Of a stretch of DNA of 64,000 bases, positions 11,777 to 24,689 are shown in pieces (within the stretch, counting starts at the first letter, position 1; each line of letters opens with the position of its first letter). The position numbers and the translations under genes are program-made. This DNA comes from Gordionus sp. m RMFG-2023 (Eukaryota > Nematomorpha > Gordioida > Chordodea > Parachordodidae): the NCBI RefSeq assembly GCF_954871325.1, contig NC_088775.1, positions 76,547,561 through 76,611,560 of the forward strand, written 5' to 3'. Below the pieces are notes generated by a model. It saw only the letters and a program-made list of their open reading frames with translations. It made no database searches and was not told the origin of the DNA.

Positions 11777-12136
11777 TTTATTACCAATCTAATTGGTTTC
11801 GTTCGTATTATTTCGGTTTATCCTGACTTGTAGTTTCTAACTTTTGTGTGTAATACTTCCTTCAGTTTTTTTATTTATGTCATTTTCCTCCCTCTCTTTT
11901 AGTTTCATCTTCATTGTTTACTACGTCCTCACTTTGTTGTGATTTTCTCTTCTTTGTCTATACTCCTTTAAACATGTATCATATTTTATTGGCCATCAGT
12001 CTATTGTCTACCTGCATACTTTAGAGAGTACATCATCTTGCAATATTCTTCATTCAATTTCGCTTCCATTTAAAGGTGTTTGTTCTCCCACCTGTATTTG
12101 ATCTAATATTTCTTCTTCTGTTATTGAGGTTACATG

Positions 12137-12700
12137 CAGCGTCTACATGACAGGATTTTCACTGGATGCAAACCCCCTTCAAAAACCTTTGCCTACCCCC
12201 CTAAAAAATTCATGCCACCTTCGGCGGCGGTGTCTCTTATTATTTTTGCCTATTTAATTTATTGGTAGTCTTTTCAAAGAATTTATAAAGGATAACTTAA
12301 ATTAATCTATCTCTACTACCAACTATTGATATTTTGTGAATATAAAGAATTTATTTTTTAGATAATAAATTTAATTAAAACCTCCATTATTTACAATGAA
12401 TTAATTATTATGGCATTATGAGCTTGCTGAAATATCTAAATCTTTTAAATTACATTTAAAAGGATATTTATTTGGTAAATAATATGTATGATTGTTTGCA
12501 ATATATAGATTTGGTCGATGAATTCTAATATAATAATTCTATAATAAAAGTATTTACAGCAATAAATTTTGTCCTATTTCATCTCAAAATTTAATAAATA
12601 AACCCAAAATTTTTTTTATCCAACCCCCATTAAAGCCGCCTACCCCTTCAAAAAAATAGGATGCAAACTGTTCTTACCCCTCCCGCTCATGTAGACGCTG
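12137..12700. mobile_element. hAT-like MITE with CAGCGTCTACATGA ends (family G)
   Basis: The inverted ends are CAGCGTCTACATGA and TCATGTAGACGCTG. Flanks GTTACATG (12129-12136) and GTTACCTG (12701-12708) match at 7 of 8 bases. Next to each end lie C-rich words (CAAACCCCCTTC; CTACCCCTTCAAAAA). No transposase frame. It is inserted in Gypsy fossil 1. Confidence 0.8.
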
Positions 12701-13083
12701 GTTACCTGAATAGGTAATCGATATAGCATGTCAGCATTGGCTAGTTATCAACTACTTTTGAATTCTAGTTCTTATTGTTAACCTTCTAATAATAAAGCTC
12801 ATATTTGTATTCTGGCAGTAGATATTTTTGGTATATGCTTTCCTGGATAAAATAAACTCATTAATGGCTTGTGGTCTGTCTGTAATGTAAACTTTTTTCC
12901 ATATATAGATTATTTGAATTTTGTAAAACCAAATGTGATGTCAAGCTTCTCTTTCTATTTGGCTATAATTTTTCTCGGCTGCATTTATTTTTCTTGAGGC
13001 TAATGCAATTGGTCTTTCCTTACCTTCTTTGTGAAATTATTTCCCCAATGATGCTTTTTTTACTTGTAATTGTAATCCCGTTA

Positions 13084-13506
13084 AGTAGGCCCAGCCCATA
13101 CCCGGCCCCGCCTGAACGGGCTTCGGATCAGGTTCGGACCTATTTTTTAAAAAGAGATCAGGTTCGGGCTGGGATGGGCCTAATATTTTTTTAAAAAATT
13201 CGGGCCGGATCGGGTCATCTTTTAAAAATTTTTTAAAAATATATCTTAAATTTATCAATTTTATGTTGAATTTTTAATGTAAAATAAAAATATGATTTTA
13301 TTTATAGAAACTAGACGCCATATAACATATATCATTTATTTTACGTAATTATGAAAATTAATTTCTATATTTAAATAAATTCGGGCCAGGCCGGGCCTGT
13401 AAATTTTTTTAAAAAAAATTCGAGTTCGGGCCGGTTCGGCAAAACTTTTTTAAAAAAATTTCGGGCAAGGTCGGACTTGAAAAATTAGATCCGATGCAGA
13501 TCACTA
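13084..13506. mobile_element. family B hAT MITE inside Gypsy fossil 1
   Basis: The right end GATGCAGATCACTA and the interior GC words match other family B copies, as does the AAACTAGACGCCATATAAC-type block at 13309-13328. The left end begins within GTAGGCCCAGCCC, so its terminal repeat is missing or decayed. It separates reverse-transcriptase from RNase H sequence of the Gypsy fossil. Confidence 0.7.
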
Positions 13507-16500
13507 GTCCTAAATACTCGACATTTTGTTTGAAAAATTTATATTTTTCTATCTTTAGCTTGATTCCATTTTTGTCTAGACATTTAAGTATTTATTTTAA
13601 ATTTGTTTCGTGCCTCTCTATTTTTCCGGTTATTATAATATTATCTAAATAACAAGCTTCTCTTCGATTCTCTCTTCTACTTCGTACTCTTCAGTTAATA
13701 TATTTTCGGTTCTTTTCCTTAATTGATCAGTATGACGTATAATCGTTTTACCCTCTATTTTTACTTCATATCGTAGTGAACCGATTATTCTTTTAATAAT
13801 GGCTTTTTCCCATTTTTTATTTATTATTATTATAAATGCGCGATAACACTTTTTCATTTGACTCGAATTTTTGAGCATAGTATTCTAACTTCTCCTTTTT
13901 GTTCCCCCGTTCGAATATTATAGCTAAATTAGTTTTTAAATCACCTCGTTTCTTTTATTCATGCTCTGTTTAAAGGATCGAACGTAACGTTCAGCCATGC
14001 CGTTCGTCTGAGGGTGGTATGGACTTATGTAGACTAATTTTATTCCGTTTTTTTTTAAATTATTGAATTCGTTACTGGTGAATTGTGTCTCGTTATCAGA
14101 AACGATTATCTTAAGAAGACCGAATCTGGCAAAGATATTTCTTAATATTTTTATCGTGCTTTCGGTTTTAGTACTAGTCATTGGAACTATCTCTGGCCAG
14201 CGACTGCTAGCATTTATCACTGTCAACTAATAATGATTTTGAAATGGTCCAGTATAATCAATATGTACTCGGTGCCATTCTTTTGATAGTTTTGGCCAAT
14301 CTTGAATTGATGTCTAAGGTATATCGTGTTGTTCATGGCATTCTCTACATTTCAACCAATGTAGCTATATCTTGGTTTATATTAGGCCACCATACGTATT
14401 GTCTTGTGCTCATATCTTCATTTTTACCATTTCAATATGTTCTTAATATATCTATTTCGGTAATGTTGTGGTATTATCATTTTAGTTCTCCACAATTACG
14501 ATGGCTCGTTGAAATATTGCTGAAGAAGACGATTTACCAAAGTAGTCCTGTACATTTAAATTATCTTCTATGCGTATTGATTACAAGATATTTTTGAGAC
14601 TCTTTCCCCACTTTAATTTGAAATGAGGTATCTGAGAGATCCAATATTGAAAATTCTTCTTCTTTTTCCAAATTGGCTAATAAATCTTGGATTCTGGGTA
14701 TTGGGTATGAATCAATATTAATATTTTAATTTAGTTCTTTTACCCGCTAATTCGCAATGTTTTATTTGAATAATTACTATGAGTGATGCGTAAAGTGAAT
14801 GATTAATTTTTTCTAATACTCCTATTTTTACAAATCTATCTAAATATTCTTCAACCTTTTATTTTAATGCTTATGGTACGGGACGTGATTTACATAAAAT
14901 TGGTTTCTCGTTTTTCATATATATATATTTGTGCCTTAAAATCTTTCAAATAACACAATTCTTTGGTAAATAATTGAGGAAATTCATTTATATATTAATG
15001 TTATTTTTAGGTATTTTAGTCATTTTTAGTAATTTAATTATTCAGTTTCTTCAAATTAGATTTTTTGTATATCCTTTTGTAATTATGAGAGGTAGTTCTA
15101 ATGTTTGTCCCTTATATTGTACTTTTACTACAGTCTGACCAAATAGTTGTATATTGGTCCCTGTATAGATTTTAAGTTTTGGCATGCAATTTGTTAATCC
15201 AGGACGATCAAGTTTATTTTTCCAATCTATTTCGTTTATTATACTTACCCCAGCTCCATTATCTAATTCCACCACTCTGATATCGCTGTTGTTTATTTTG
15301 ATATCCACCCAAAATTATGGATTATATTCAATTGTTGTATTATTAATAAAATTCACTATTTTATTTCTACAGATTCATATATGTGTTCAATTTTGTTACA
15401 TTTATAACAAGTGGCATTCTTAAAAAGACAATTTACCCTTCTATGGTTTTCACCATAGGAGTGGAAGAGATTTGGTTTTTAGTAGCTCGTATTATAATTA
15501 TTATATGATTTTGATAGTTTATCAATATCATTATTTATTTTTTTAGATTTATTTATATTATCCTGTTACTCTTCTAACTTATCAATTTTAGTTTTATCAT
15601 TTTGTATTAATTTTGTATTTTCTATAGCTGTTTCTACTGCAGTAGCTATTTGAATAGCCTTATCTATATCTATCTCTATATCATCCTCGGATAATAATGT
15701 TTGTAAAATTTCAGGATTTTTTATTCCGAATATTAATTTATCTCTTAATGCAGTATTTAAATATTCCCCAAATTCACAAATCATTGCTAATTTTCGAAGA
15801 TTTTGTATATAGTATATTAATTTTTCCTCATTTTTTTGATTATATTGATAAAAATTATATCTATTTACAATTATATTAGGTTTAGGATAAAAAAATATTA
15901 AAATATTATGTATTTCTAATATCTCTTTGTTTCCCGGACTATCAGGTGCACATAAAACCAGTATTTTGTAAGTATAGGATCCTATTATTGTTTTAAACAG
16001 TGATTTTTCTTGTGATGATGTTAAACTTGGTTGTGTTTTTAAATGCTTTAATAAGTCGCAGTAGTATCACCTTAAAAATTTGAATAGCCCCATGAAGCAA
16101 ATTTTTTTTTTAATGGCTCACTAATATCCCCTTAAACTAAAAAATTTTTTTTTATAGCCCCCCGATTTATTTTATAATTCTACTAAGTATTATATATGAA
16201 TTTGATTTTATTATTTAAAAATTAATAAGACTCTCTAAATTTTTATCAAATGTGTTCTAATTTAATTATTAGAATAGATTAATACATTTAAATTTTATTT
16301 TCACTATGTCAGCTTGCATTCAGATTCTGTGCTAAAAATGGAATATCAATATCACTCATAATGTCTAATTAATTTAGCATTTTAACAGTTGAAGCTTAAA
16401 TAATTTTTATTATTTAAATTATTTTATAACCCTAATTATATATATATAATTATTTATTAATTGAAAATTAACAGATTTAATATTGTAATTAGCCGAGTTC

Positions 16501-16559
16501 AAAAACACTTATCAACTACATTATTCATTTTTAAATATAATTACCATGCCTCTTCCTAA

Positions 16560-16800
16560 AAATATTTTCAACGTCCAAACAAACATAAGAAATTTTATTA
16601 TAAAAAGTAAGTAAACATATAGTTGATAATCCTCTATTATATAGAATTGGTTACAAAATATTATGTAAACTGCCACATTCACAGACATATTTGATAGTTA
16701 TAGAATATATTACAGTTAATATTTTAATAAACTTTACTAATCAATGCTTTTAATAATAATTAACAATTTGCATTCAATTCTTTAACACCATCTATTTATT
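16560..16800 (-). mobile_element. family F hAT segment, inverted copy
   Basis: About 220 bases here match 29640-29855 in reverse complement, including a TATGTTTACTTACTTTTTAT-like block and the region rich in ATTAACTAACTTT-like words. The latter stretch belongs to the bounded family F element 28935-30151, so this is a second copy. Its full extent may be about 16060-17160, where a GGGGGCTTTGCCCCC palindrome also occurs at 17123-17137. Confidence 0.5.
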
Positions 16801-17066
16801 TTTAATAAAAAATATATTATTAAAAATTAATCATCTTATTATTCATCGCACAATGAATGTTATCCTTATTAGATATTTTTTTTCCTTTACATGTTCATAG
16901 GTTAGCTATTTTCTTCTTTTTTGAAAAACAGAGTTAAGTTTTTAATACGAGTATATTATTGTTATTATTACAAACACTTTAATTTTAAGACATAATATAC
17001 TAACTATAGAGATGGTGCGACAAAAATATATAAATCTTAATTCCTTTCATCATATCCTTCTGGTCC

Positions 17067-17321
17067 TTATTTTCTAGTTACTAAATGATTCATTTCTAAT
17101 ATGGCATCCTTACCAGAGATTATGGGGGCTTTGCCCCCTCCCCATAATTTTTTTTTAGTTGAGCCACCTGATATTGTAAAGGTTAATGACGCTCCTGAAG
17201 TTGTGCCAATCTTTGTAACAGAGGTTTGATCCGTTAGACTTTTTATTGACAGCGCCATTCTTGAAAATTTATTAATAGAAGAAATTCTTGAAATATATAT
17301 CTTTATTATATTCATTATCAA
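17067..17321 (-). other. short minus-strand open frame of unclear origin
   Basis: An 84-codon frame has a Ser/Thr/Gly-rich middle (TSVTKIGTTSGASLTF). It spans part of the LTR-like repeat and the GGGGGCTTTGCCCCC palindrome, so it is probably a composite of mobile-element pieces and not a gene. Confidence 0.2.
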
Positions 17322-17422
17322 ATCGCATTTTCTTTTCTATTCAAATTTATATAAAAATATCATAATGAAAATAAACATTTTATAAAAAATACAAAATAAC
17401 AAATACAATTCATTACATAACA
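17276..17422 (-). repeat. LTR-like direct repeat of Gypsy fossil 1 (right copy)
   Basis: This is the partner of 11651-11776 in direct orientation, lying beyond the gag-like part. On the minus strand both copies start TGTTATGTA, fitting the TG start of an LTR. Confidence 0.6.
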
Positions 17423-17429
17423 TAATATA

Positions 17430-18270
17430 TGTTGTTTTAAATAATTTAGATATTTTAAATTAATAAATGAAGGTTTAAAACATATAAAATTTATTTCTAC
17501 CATTTTATTTTAATAATTATATCGAACTTTATTTAATTAAAATGAGTCACGAGAATTCAACAAAGAAATATGAATTTATTATTGAAAAATATTTTAAAAT
17601 CATTCTGCAATTAATAACGAACTTTGTTGCTAAAGATTGGGTAATGGTTCAAAATCAGCCTGTCCTTACAAACTGCCGTCGAAGAAAAACTGTTAGATAA
17701 CGTATTAATTTATTCATTTACTGCGAAAAAAAAATGACGGAAGAAAAACTGTGTAAAAAAATCTGTAAATATTAAAAAGAAATATTTGCAATAAAAAATT
17801 ATATTTTTTAAATAAACAGATATAACATATTTAAAGTTTTCTCAATAAATTTAAATCGGAATTTTTCCATATGATAAAATAGATGTAAATAGATCTGGAA
17901 TCTGGAACGGAGCGTTCTAAGAAGAGTACTGAATAAATTTATGGAACGAGTGGAATCTGAACCTTCATGGAACGGGTAAAAACGTTTCTAAATATAAAAT
18001 TTTAATATGGAAATGTATAACAATTTCCTTAGTTTTCTCAATAATTATTTAAAAATTTATATTAATTGATTTGTCAATTAATAGATATATAATAATATTA
18101 TTATTAATAACCAGAGGCGTAGAGAAGGAGGGGGGGGGGTTGAACCCCCTCTCCCCCCATAACCTCCGAAAAAAAATTAAAAATTTTTTAGAAATTTTTT
18201 TTTTTAATTTTTTTCTTATTGCGGTATAATTTTATTTAAAAAATGGTTTCAATTTATAAATAAAATTATA
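17430..18270. other. intergenic stretch with decayed repeat pieces
   Basis: Two loosely repeated GAATCTGGAACG words occur at 17895-17975. A family F-like end, AGAGGCGTAGAGAAGG, followed by a G run and C-rich DNA, lies at about 18113-18170. No gene recognised. Confidence 0.4.
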
Positions 18271-18274
18271 TACT

Positions 18275-18414
18275 GAAATGTATTCAGAACAATAATATAA
18301 AAGTGATTTATTTAGTATAATAAAATTTATATATAATGTTTTTTTATTTTTATAAATTGTAATAAATTTTAGCTTTAAGCAAATATAAAAATCAATTTAT
18401 TTAAATACATTACA
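18275..18414 (-). repeat. 3' LTR-like repeat of Gypsy fossil 2
   Basis: This 140-bp segment matches 23537-23673 in direct orientation (shared blocks such as AGCTTTAAGCAAATATAAA). On the minus strand it starts TGTAATG immediately after the polypurine tract, as a 3' LTR should. The low-coordinate boundary is where similarity stops and is approximate. Confidence 0.7.
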
Positions 18415-21400
18415 GTTCTCCCCACTATAAATAGAATTCATCATAATAACATAATGGGGGTTTCGAAACTCTTTTTTCTAGAGTTGTATTTCCATTATGT
18501 TCTGCAATGTCCAAATCCTCAGTCATTGTTATGGGTGTTTCTTTAGTTGTAAATGAGCGTCCCTCAGTTGGTCGACATGCTTGTTTTTTACAATATCCTT
18601 AGACTCAACATCATACAATATCGCGTTTTTCCGTTGAACCACTGTCCCTTCATGCCATCCCGCAGTCCTTTCGTTTTTTACCCAACCCTTTTGCTTCTCT
18701 TCAAATTCACGGGGCTCAACGTTCCTATCATTATAATTTTTTTGTTTCCATAACGCGTTTTCAGTCCTTTCTCTCGTAGATAATTTCCATTGATCTAACG
18801 TCCTGAGCGGCCTTTCAAACATCATTTCGGCAGAGAATTTACCGGTGGTTGCATTTGGAGTATTTCAGTGTGTAATTAAAACATTCGCTAAATTTAACTG
18901 GTCCGGAGTCCCACTTCTCCTTCCAGCATAGAAACGCGTATTTATCATACGTATATAACGTTCAGCACCATTCAATTTGGGGATATAAGGGGCCTATCTA
19001 AAATGTTTTATATTATTTTTAAAAAAGAAACGTTTTGAATTCAGATCCAGTAAAGTGAGTACTATCTGAGACAATGTAACGAGGTAAACCAAATCTAGCG
19101 AAATAATTAAGCAGATTATTTATTACACTCGTCGAATTAATATGTGTTAAAATTGCAACTTCAACCCATTGGGTGAAATCGTCTACGCAAATTAACCAGT
19201 ACTTTCCAGACACGGGGCCTGCTAAATCAATGTGTATTCGTTCCCAAGGTAGGGTAGGAATATTCCAATTGTATAACGGTACTTCTCTGGCTCCCGGTCT
19301 TCTTTCCTGACAACTCTTGCAGTTTTTGACGAATTCTTCAACATCTCGATCAAGATTTGTCCAGAAGACATAGTATATACATAAGGATTTCATCACCTCC
19401 TTGATGGATAACATTCAAAACCTCTTTTTTTAGGTTATCAGGAATAATAATTCTATCATTATAAAACAATAGCCCTTCTTCGAAAGAAAAATTATCTTTA
19501 ATTAAAGTGAATTTTTTTAAACTTTCCGAATAATTATTCATATTATCAATATGCCAATGATTTTTTATTAATTTAATGATCTCTTTTAGATTTATATCAT
19601 ATAACTTTACTTCGAGTGAACGATAAATCTTCTATTAAATTGATCTTTACATCTCTAATTTCATTTTCAATTTTTTTTTAACTTCATTCATTTTTTCTCT
19701 CTCTACCCCCAAACGGGACAGAGCGTCGGCGCATCTGTTTTGATTACCCGGCCTATGAATTATCTCATAGTCGTAATTTAAAAGCTTCGTGGCCCACCGT
19801 ATTAAACGGTTATTTGTTATCTTATTTAGGTCTCTTTTATCACTTAAGATATATTTTAAAGGTTTATGATCAGTAATCAAAATAAAATGTCTTCCATAAA
19901 TATACTGATGAAACTTCTCGATGGCGAACATGATCGCCGAAGCCTCCCGATCAATAGTGGCGAATTCTTTTCAGCTGCCGAAAGTGTCCTCGATGGGTAA
20001 GCAATCGGTTTCGGAAGCGTCACAATAAATCACGACAGGAATATCGGCTGAATAAGGAATTATTGTATCTTCTTTTGATAATATTTTTTTTTACTCTATT
20101 AAATATTTCATCTTCTTTAGCTGACCAAAACCAACTCACATTATTACTCGTTAGTCGGTGTAAAGGCTCACAAATAGAATGTAAATCTTTAATAAACGAT
20201 TCATGATAATTTACCATTCCCAAAAACGAACGTAATTCTTTAACATTAGACGGTGTTTTACAATTTTTTATAGCATTAATCTTATCTTCGGTCGGGTGAA
20301 TTCCGAATTCATCAATAACATGACATAAATAAGTAACTGACTTTTCTCTAATTTTAATTTTATCGGTCGTCGTTGTCAGTCCAGCCTTATCAAATCTTCT
20401 TAATACTTATTCTAGATTAACTATATGATCAAAATTATTCTCGCCTGCAATAATTACATCGTCTAAAATACACTAACCATAGAAATTCCCTTTAATAGGT
20501 TTTGCATAAAGCGTTGAAATATTATCGGAGCGCTAGTCAACCAAAAAGGAATTCTTTGGTATCGGTAATAACCGACATGAGTCGAAATTACTAAAAGTTC
20601 TCAACATTCTGGACTAACTCCGAATTGTAAAAATGCGTCTCTTAAATCTATCGTTGAAAATATTTTACCACCCGCGATCCTATTTGTCAGGTCGACGAAA
20701 GTTGGTCTAAATATTTGTTGATTGTTAAACGAAAATCTACGCATATCCGCACGGCACCAGATTTCTTTAAAATATTAACCGTTGGCGTAGCCCAAGTAAA
20801 TGGAGTTTTGTTGGATCCACCTTCTCGATAACGCCTTCATCTAAAAGTCTGTCCAACTCAGCTTCAACGGTTCGACGCAACGGAAATGGAATTCTTTTAG
20901 ATGGCAGCACAATTGGCACTGTAATTGGTTGCATCTTGATAACGGCTTCCTCTAATTTTATTTGTCCTAATTTTTTTAAAAAAACTTACAGAAATTTTGA
21001 AACAATAGTATTTAAACTGGAATCTTTCATATTTTTATTATCAATACGAACTTCTTCAGGAAGTTTTATATCAAATTCTTTAAGAAAGGGCATTCCAAAA
21101 ATAAGGGAATTCTCACCCTTAACTACCATCAGGTAAAAATTTTGAAATATTTTTTACTTTGACTTCCACTAAACATTTACCCAATACTTCGATTTTGATA
21201 TGGTTATATCCTACTAGTTTATAAGCAGGTGATAATGGTAGTTTGCCTATGCGACTCCAGGTAAGCTCATCTATCACACTACGCGCCACGCCAGTTTAAA
21301 ATTCCATAGTAAGCTGCAGCCCATTTATTTTCGCATCGATTGTAGCTTTATAAGCAAAAGACAGGCGAGGTGTCCGTGGTAAAATCATTTGTATAGCATG

Positions 21401-22079
21401 CGTTCTACACTCTTTCGCTATGTGGTTTGCTTTTCCGCACCTAAAGCATATTACTTTTTTTTGTCTGAAATTAGGTTTAAAACTTGGTTTATAAAAATTA
21501 TGGTTGAATTTGTTAGCATTATAATTATAATTATTATTATCGAATTTGTTTACTATGTTATAATTATTCCTAAAATAAGTATTTTTGGAACCATGCATAG
21601 GCTTATGTTTAATTATTTTATTAACTTCTGCCAGGGTTTCCTTCTCCAATGAAGACAGCGCGATAGACGCACAATATCTTCAAAAGTAATATTTCCTTCG
21701 GCATATTTTGACCGAAGTTCTTTGTCCAGCTCAGGTAACCCTACTCCTAAGATGAAAATATCTCTTAAGAGTACATCAACAGTCAATTTAAAATTACATA
21801 AAGAGCAAATGCTTTTTAATTTAATTGAAAATCAATAATAGTTTCATTATTTCTTTTTAAGGTATAAAAATTGTTTCTATGTAGAAAAACACTCGAGACA
21901 TCCTTAAATATTTTTTTCTAAATTCTCGAGTAAAATTGGATAATTTATGCTAAGTTATTAGGAAAGTAAAAATTTTAAATTTTAATTAAATTATCAGTGC
22001 CTATATAGGTTAATAATAAATCTTTTTTTATTTTGATCAACAATATTTTTTACTTTGAAAATGAGTTCTATATTATATA

Positions 22080-22250
22080 GGTAGACCCGTGCGCCGACGA
22101 AACTATCGGCGGCCGGCGCAATTTTCAAAAATCTAATCGACGACCGGCGGCGCGCCGATTTTTAGCCGCCGTCAACAAAATCGGCGTAAATCGGCGTAGT
22201 TATAAATTTTTATAACATAAATTTTTTTAATTGCTTAATAATTTCTTAAA
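22080..22250. mobile_element. GC-rich transposon end region
   Basis: Alternating CGCCGA/CGGCGG words (for example GCGCCGACGAAAC and GGCGGCCGGCGCAA) stand out in AT-rich DNA and repeat with slight variation at 22089-22196. Such subterminal repeats are typical of hAT ends, and the adjacent minus-strand hAT coding (22293-22560) supports this. The opposite end was not found. Confidence 0.5.
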
Positions 22251-22292
22251 AAAAACAAATAACACTACTCTACAGATCTCTCGACATAATTT

Positions 22293-22560
22293 TTAATATT
22301 TATTTAATAGAAAACTCATAAACCCATTATAAATCCAAATCGATTTCGTAATTTTATAATCATGTATAAAAATTATATTATTTAAATTTTCAGGACATAA
22401 TGATGATCTCCTTGAATTCAACGTCAATCCAGCGGTAGAGAAAACACTTTCACTAGGTGTGCTGGTCGCCGGAATGCAAAGAAATTTTTTGGCGAGCGGA
22501 AAGATTGGGAAGTTCACTCTTCTTTTCTCTCCAAAATTTTAGAACGTCCACATCTTGTGA
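22293..22560 (-). pseudogene. hAT transposase C-terminal fragment
   Basis: The minus strand encodes DVLKFWREKK, then PLAKKFLCIPATSTPSESVF and STAGLTLNSRRSSL, ending near NNIIFIHDYK. That is the hAT C-terminal dimerisation motif (LA-x-IPA-S-ER-FS-x-G class). One frame change separates the FW segment from the IPATS segment. It is a plain DNA-transposon remnant. The N-terminal BED and catalytic parts are not recognisable upstream. Confidence 0.75.
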
Positions 22561-22599
22561 ATATCGTTTTCCAAGAAAACTGTAGCATTCTTGTTTAAG

Positions 22600-23530
22600 T
22601 CACCTAACCTATAAATTTGATACCTTCAAAAAATCTTTCATTCCTATATTATAAATTGATTGAAAAGGTAATAAGTCAGCACAACATAATAACACATAAT
22701 TTCTTGCTAGAATCTATTTTTTTAGAGGTTTTAGAATTTGTCTGGATTTATGGTTTGGATATAAAATATTTTTAAAAATCTTGCGATTTTGATGAAATAT
22801 CTGCATTAATATTATGTTCAGAAGTCAAGTGTTTTAACAAATTTCCTGTGCTAATGTTTATTGAAAAGTTTTGAGTTTTATAGCTAGGTTATATTTTTCA
22901 AAAAATATATTTTAATTTAGTAAAGATTTTGTCTATATATGAGAAAATAATATTTAAAAAAAAATATACTGTGAAAATGGTTTATTTGAATCATCATCGT
23001 CTCCAATAGCCTTTTATAAGTAACAATTGCAGTAAAATTTGTCAGAATTTATGGAAATAGTTTTGTTATCTCTTTTTAAGTGTAAGTATCCAAAAAATTT
23101 CTAGACTATAGATTTTTTATTTTCCAGAGTTAGGATAAAATTATTTATAGAATTATTAAATGTAGATGCATTCATTTTAAAAATATGTAAAATTATGGTA
23201 GCTTTTAGAATTTTAGATTTTTGATTGATTGAAAATATAATGACGTCAATATAATTATGATTTTAAAATAGTAGAAAATAAAAATTCATCAAAATCCTGA
23301 TTGACATTAAAAAAATTACAATAGTGATGTTGACTAATTATTAGAATAAAAAGGTATAAAATATGAAAGTAATTTTTACGCTAGGTAATCCAGAATATTA
23401 AGTTTTTATTTTATGAATTCAGTAATATGAAATTGAGTAGGTTCTTCAATCTTCTTCAGAGGCATGGTATAATTTTAATCTTTTTATTTAAAATAATTCG
23501 TCGTCGTCAAAAATGACTTGAAAATAGATA
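22600..23530. other. AT-rich sequence between hAT fragment and LTR copy
   Basis: I see no coding or bounded repeat here. It is probably the decayed remainder of the hAT insertion at 22080 and of the Gypsy 5' leader. Confidence 0.35.
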
Positions 23531-23536
23531 GTCGCC

Positions 23537-23673
23537 AAATGAAATGTAAATTATATAAAAGTGATTTATTTCATATAATAAAATACATATATATATGTTT
23601 TTCTATTTTTATAAATTGTAATAAATTATAGCTTTAAGCAAATATAAAAATCAATTTATTTAAATACATTACA
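23537..23673 (-). repeat. 5' LTR-like repeat of Gypsy fossil 2
   Basis: Partner of 18275-18414, same orientation, ending in ACATTACA on the plus strand (TGTAATG on the minus). Base differences between the two copies indicate an old insertion. Confidence 0.65.
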
Positions 23674-24039
23674 TATACTATATGAAAATGAAATATATTT
23701 TAAAAAACAAATAAGAATTTTAAATGATAACATTGTTTTAAAATATATATTAAAAATTATATGTAAAATATTAAATAACAATAAAAATATATTGTAAATT
23801 TTTTCTCGCATAGTTAAATTAGATATTTATAAATTTAATAATAAAATTTATATTGTTAAACTAATTAGATAGTTTTAAAAATTTTAATTAATTCTTTATA
23901 ATTTTTAAATAAAAGAAAAATCATTTAATTTGGTAAATATAATGAGAAAGTAAAGGTGATCGCTAATATGTTTGGGATTAAAAATTTTAAACTAGAGTAG
24001 TTTCTAGATAGTCCAATTGCTTAAATATTGATGAATCTA

Positions 24040-24586
24040 CGATTGAGGATTTTTATAAAATAAATATTTTTACTCCCCTTATTTATCCATTTTTATTTCA
24101 ATTAAAGGAAAGATTTATTAGTCACAATTTTATTTTAAACAGCTTTTATTTTCTTTTACCGGTTGAGTCTGAATACACTTGACGCATATTAAGAGAATCT
24201 CAGAGTTTTATTCTGATGAATTATCATCGCATGATAAATTACATTGTAATGTCGAATTTTGGTATAAAAATTTTGACAGAATAGAGTACTCTTTGAGATC
24301 AAAATATGCTTTGCAGGCCCTTTCCTTGTATAATTGCACTTTAGATTCCCGGCCTAATATTAAAACATTGCTTTTTATTTTAGCTACCTTACCGATTAGC
24401 ACCTACACTAATGAAAGGTCTTTTTCAACTTTGAAAAGGTTAAAAACCTATTTAAGAAATAGCACCGGTGAAAGCCGTTTAAATGGATTCGCAATATTAA
24501 ATATTTATAATGAGATTATTCTATATAAAAATTTGATTCTAAATGAATTAGTCAAATCTCAGAGAAAAGTAGACCTTTCTTTATAA
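24040..24586 (+). pseudogene. hAT transposase fragment (ZMYM1/THAP-associated type)
   Basis: Plus-strand frames give LKERFISHNFILNSFYFLLP and, after a break near 24180, RISEFYSDEL, then ALQALSLYNCTLDSRPNIKT and ISTYTNERSFSTLKRLKTYL. The NERSFSTLKRLKTYLRN string is the hallmark of the hAT C-terminal dimerisation region in the ZMYM1-like branch. The frame ends at a stop at 24586. No N-terminal part or terminal repeats were identified. Confidence 0.8.
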
Positions 24587-24689
24587 ATTAAAATTATAAA
24601 ATTGCTATATTATTATAATATGATTTTAATCATAAAATTTTTATATTCAAAACATAATTATAATGAATTCTTAGTCACAATATTTATAT

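Larger units (their letters stand above)
11651..17422 (-). mobile_element. Gypsy-type LTR retrotransposon fossil 1, broken
   Basis: Minus-strand parts recognisable by family motifs are gag-like (15784-15566), aspartic protease with DNGAGVS (15308-15051), reverse transcriptase pieces (about 14950-14500 and 13640-13510, the latter with YLDN), integrase zinc-binding and catalytic core with the NGMAERYVRSF region (about 14500-13936), integrase C-terminus (13878-13645) and RNase H (about 13080-12790). The order is not that of one intact element, suggesting two merged or rearranged copies. It has many breaks and is old. Short LTR-like direct repeats bracket it. Later insertions are MITEs at 12137-12700 and 13084-13506, and family F hAT sequence around 16100-17160. 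Confidence 0.75.
18275..23673 (-). mobile_element. Gypsy-type LTR retrotransposon fossil 2, broken
   Basis: Minus-strand parts occur in canonical order: gag (about 21940-21296) with a CX2CX4HX4C zinc knuckle (CFRCGKANHIAKEC), protease region (about 21290-20950), reverse transcriptase (about 20920-20020, with ILDDVII), RNase H with ITDHKPLKYIL (about 19990-19650), integrase zinc-binding and core with WERIHIDLAGP (19541-19019), and integrase C-terminus (18825-18529). The family resembles K02A2.6-like Gypsy elements. A purine-rich tract, AGTGGGGAGAAC, lies directly before the 3' LTR on the minus strand. It is broken in several places. Other DNA, including a hAT fragment at 22085-22560, separates gag from the far LTR copy. 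Confidence 0.85.

Noticed and set aside
13037-13258. Proline/glycine-rich open frames on both strands near 13.0-13.25 kb
   Set aside because: They are translations of the GC words of a family B MITE; the strand symmetry gives them away.
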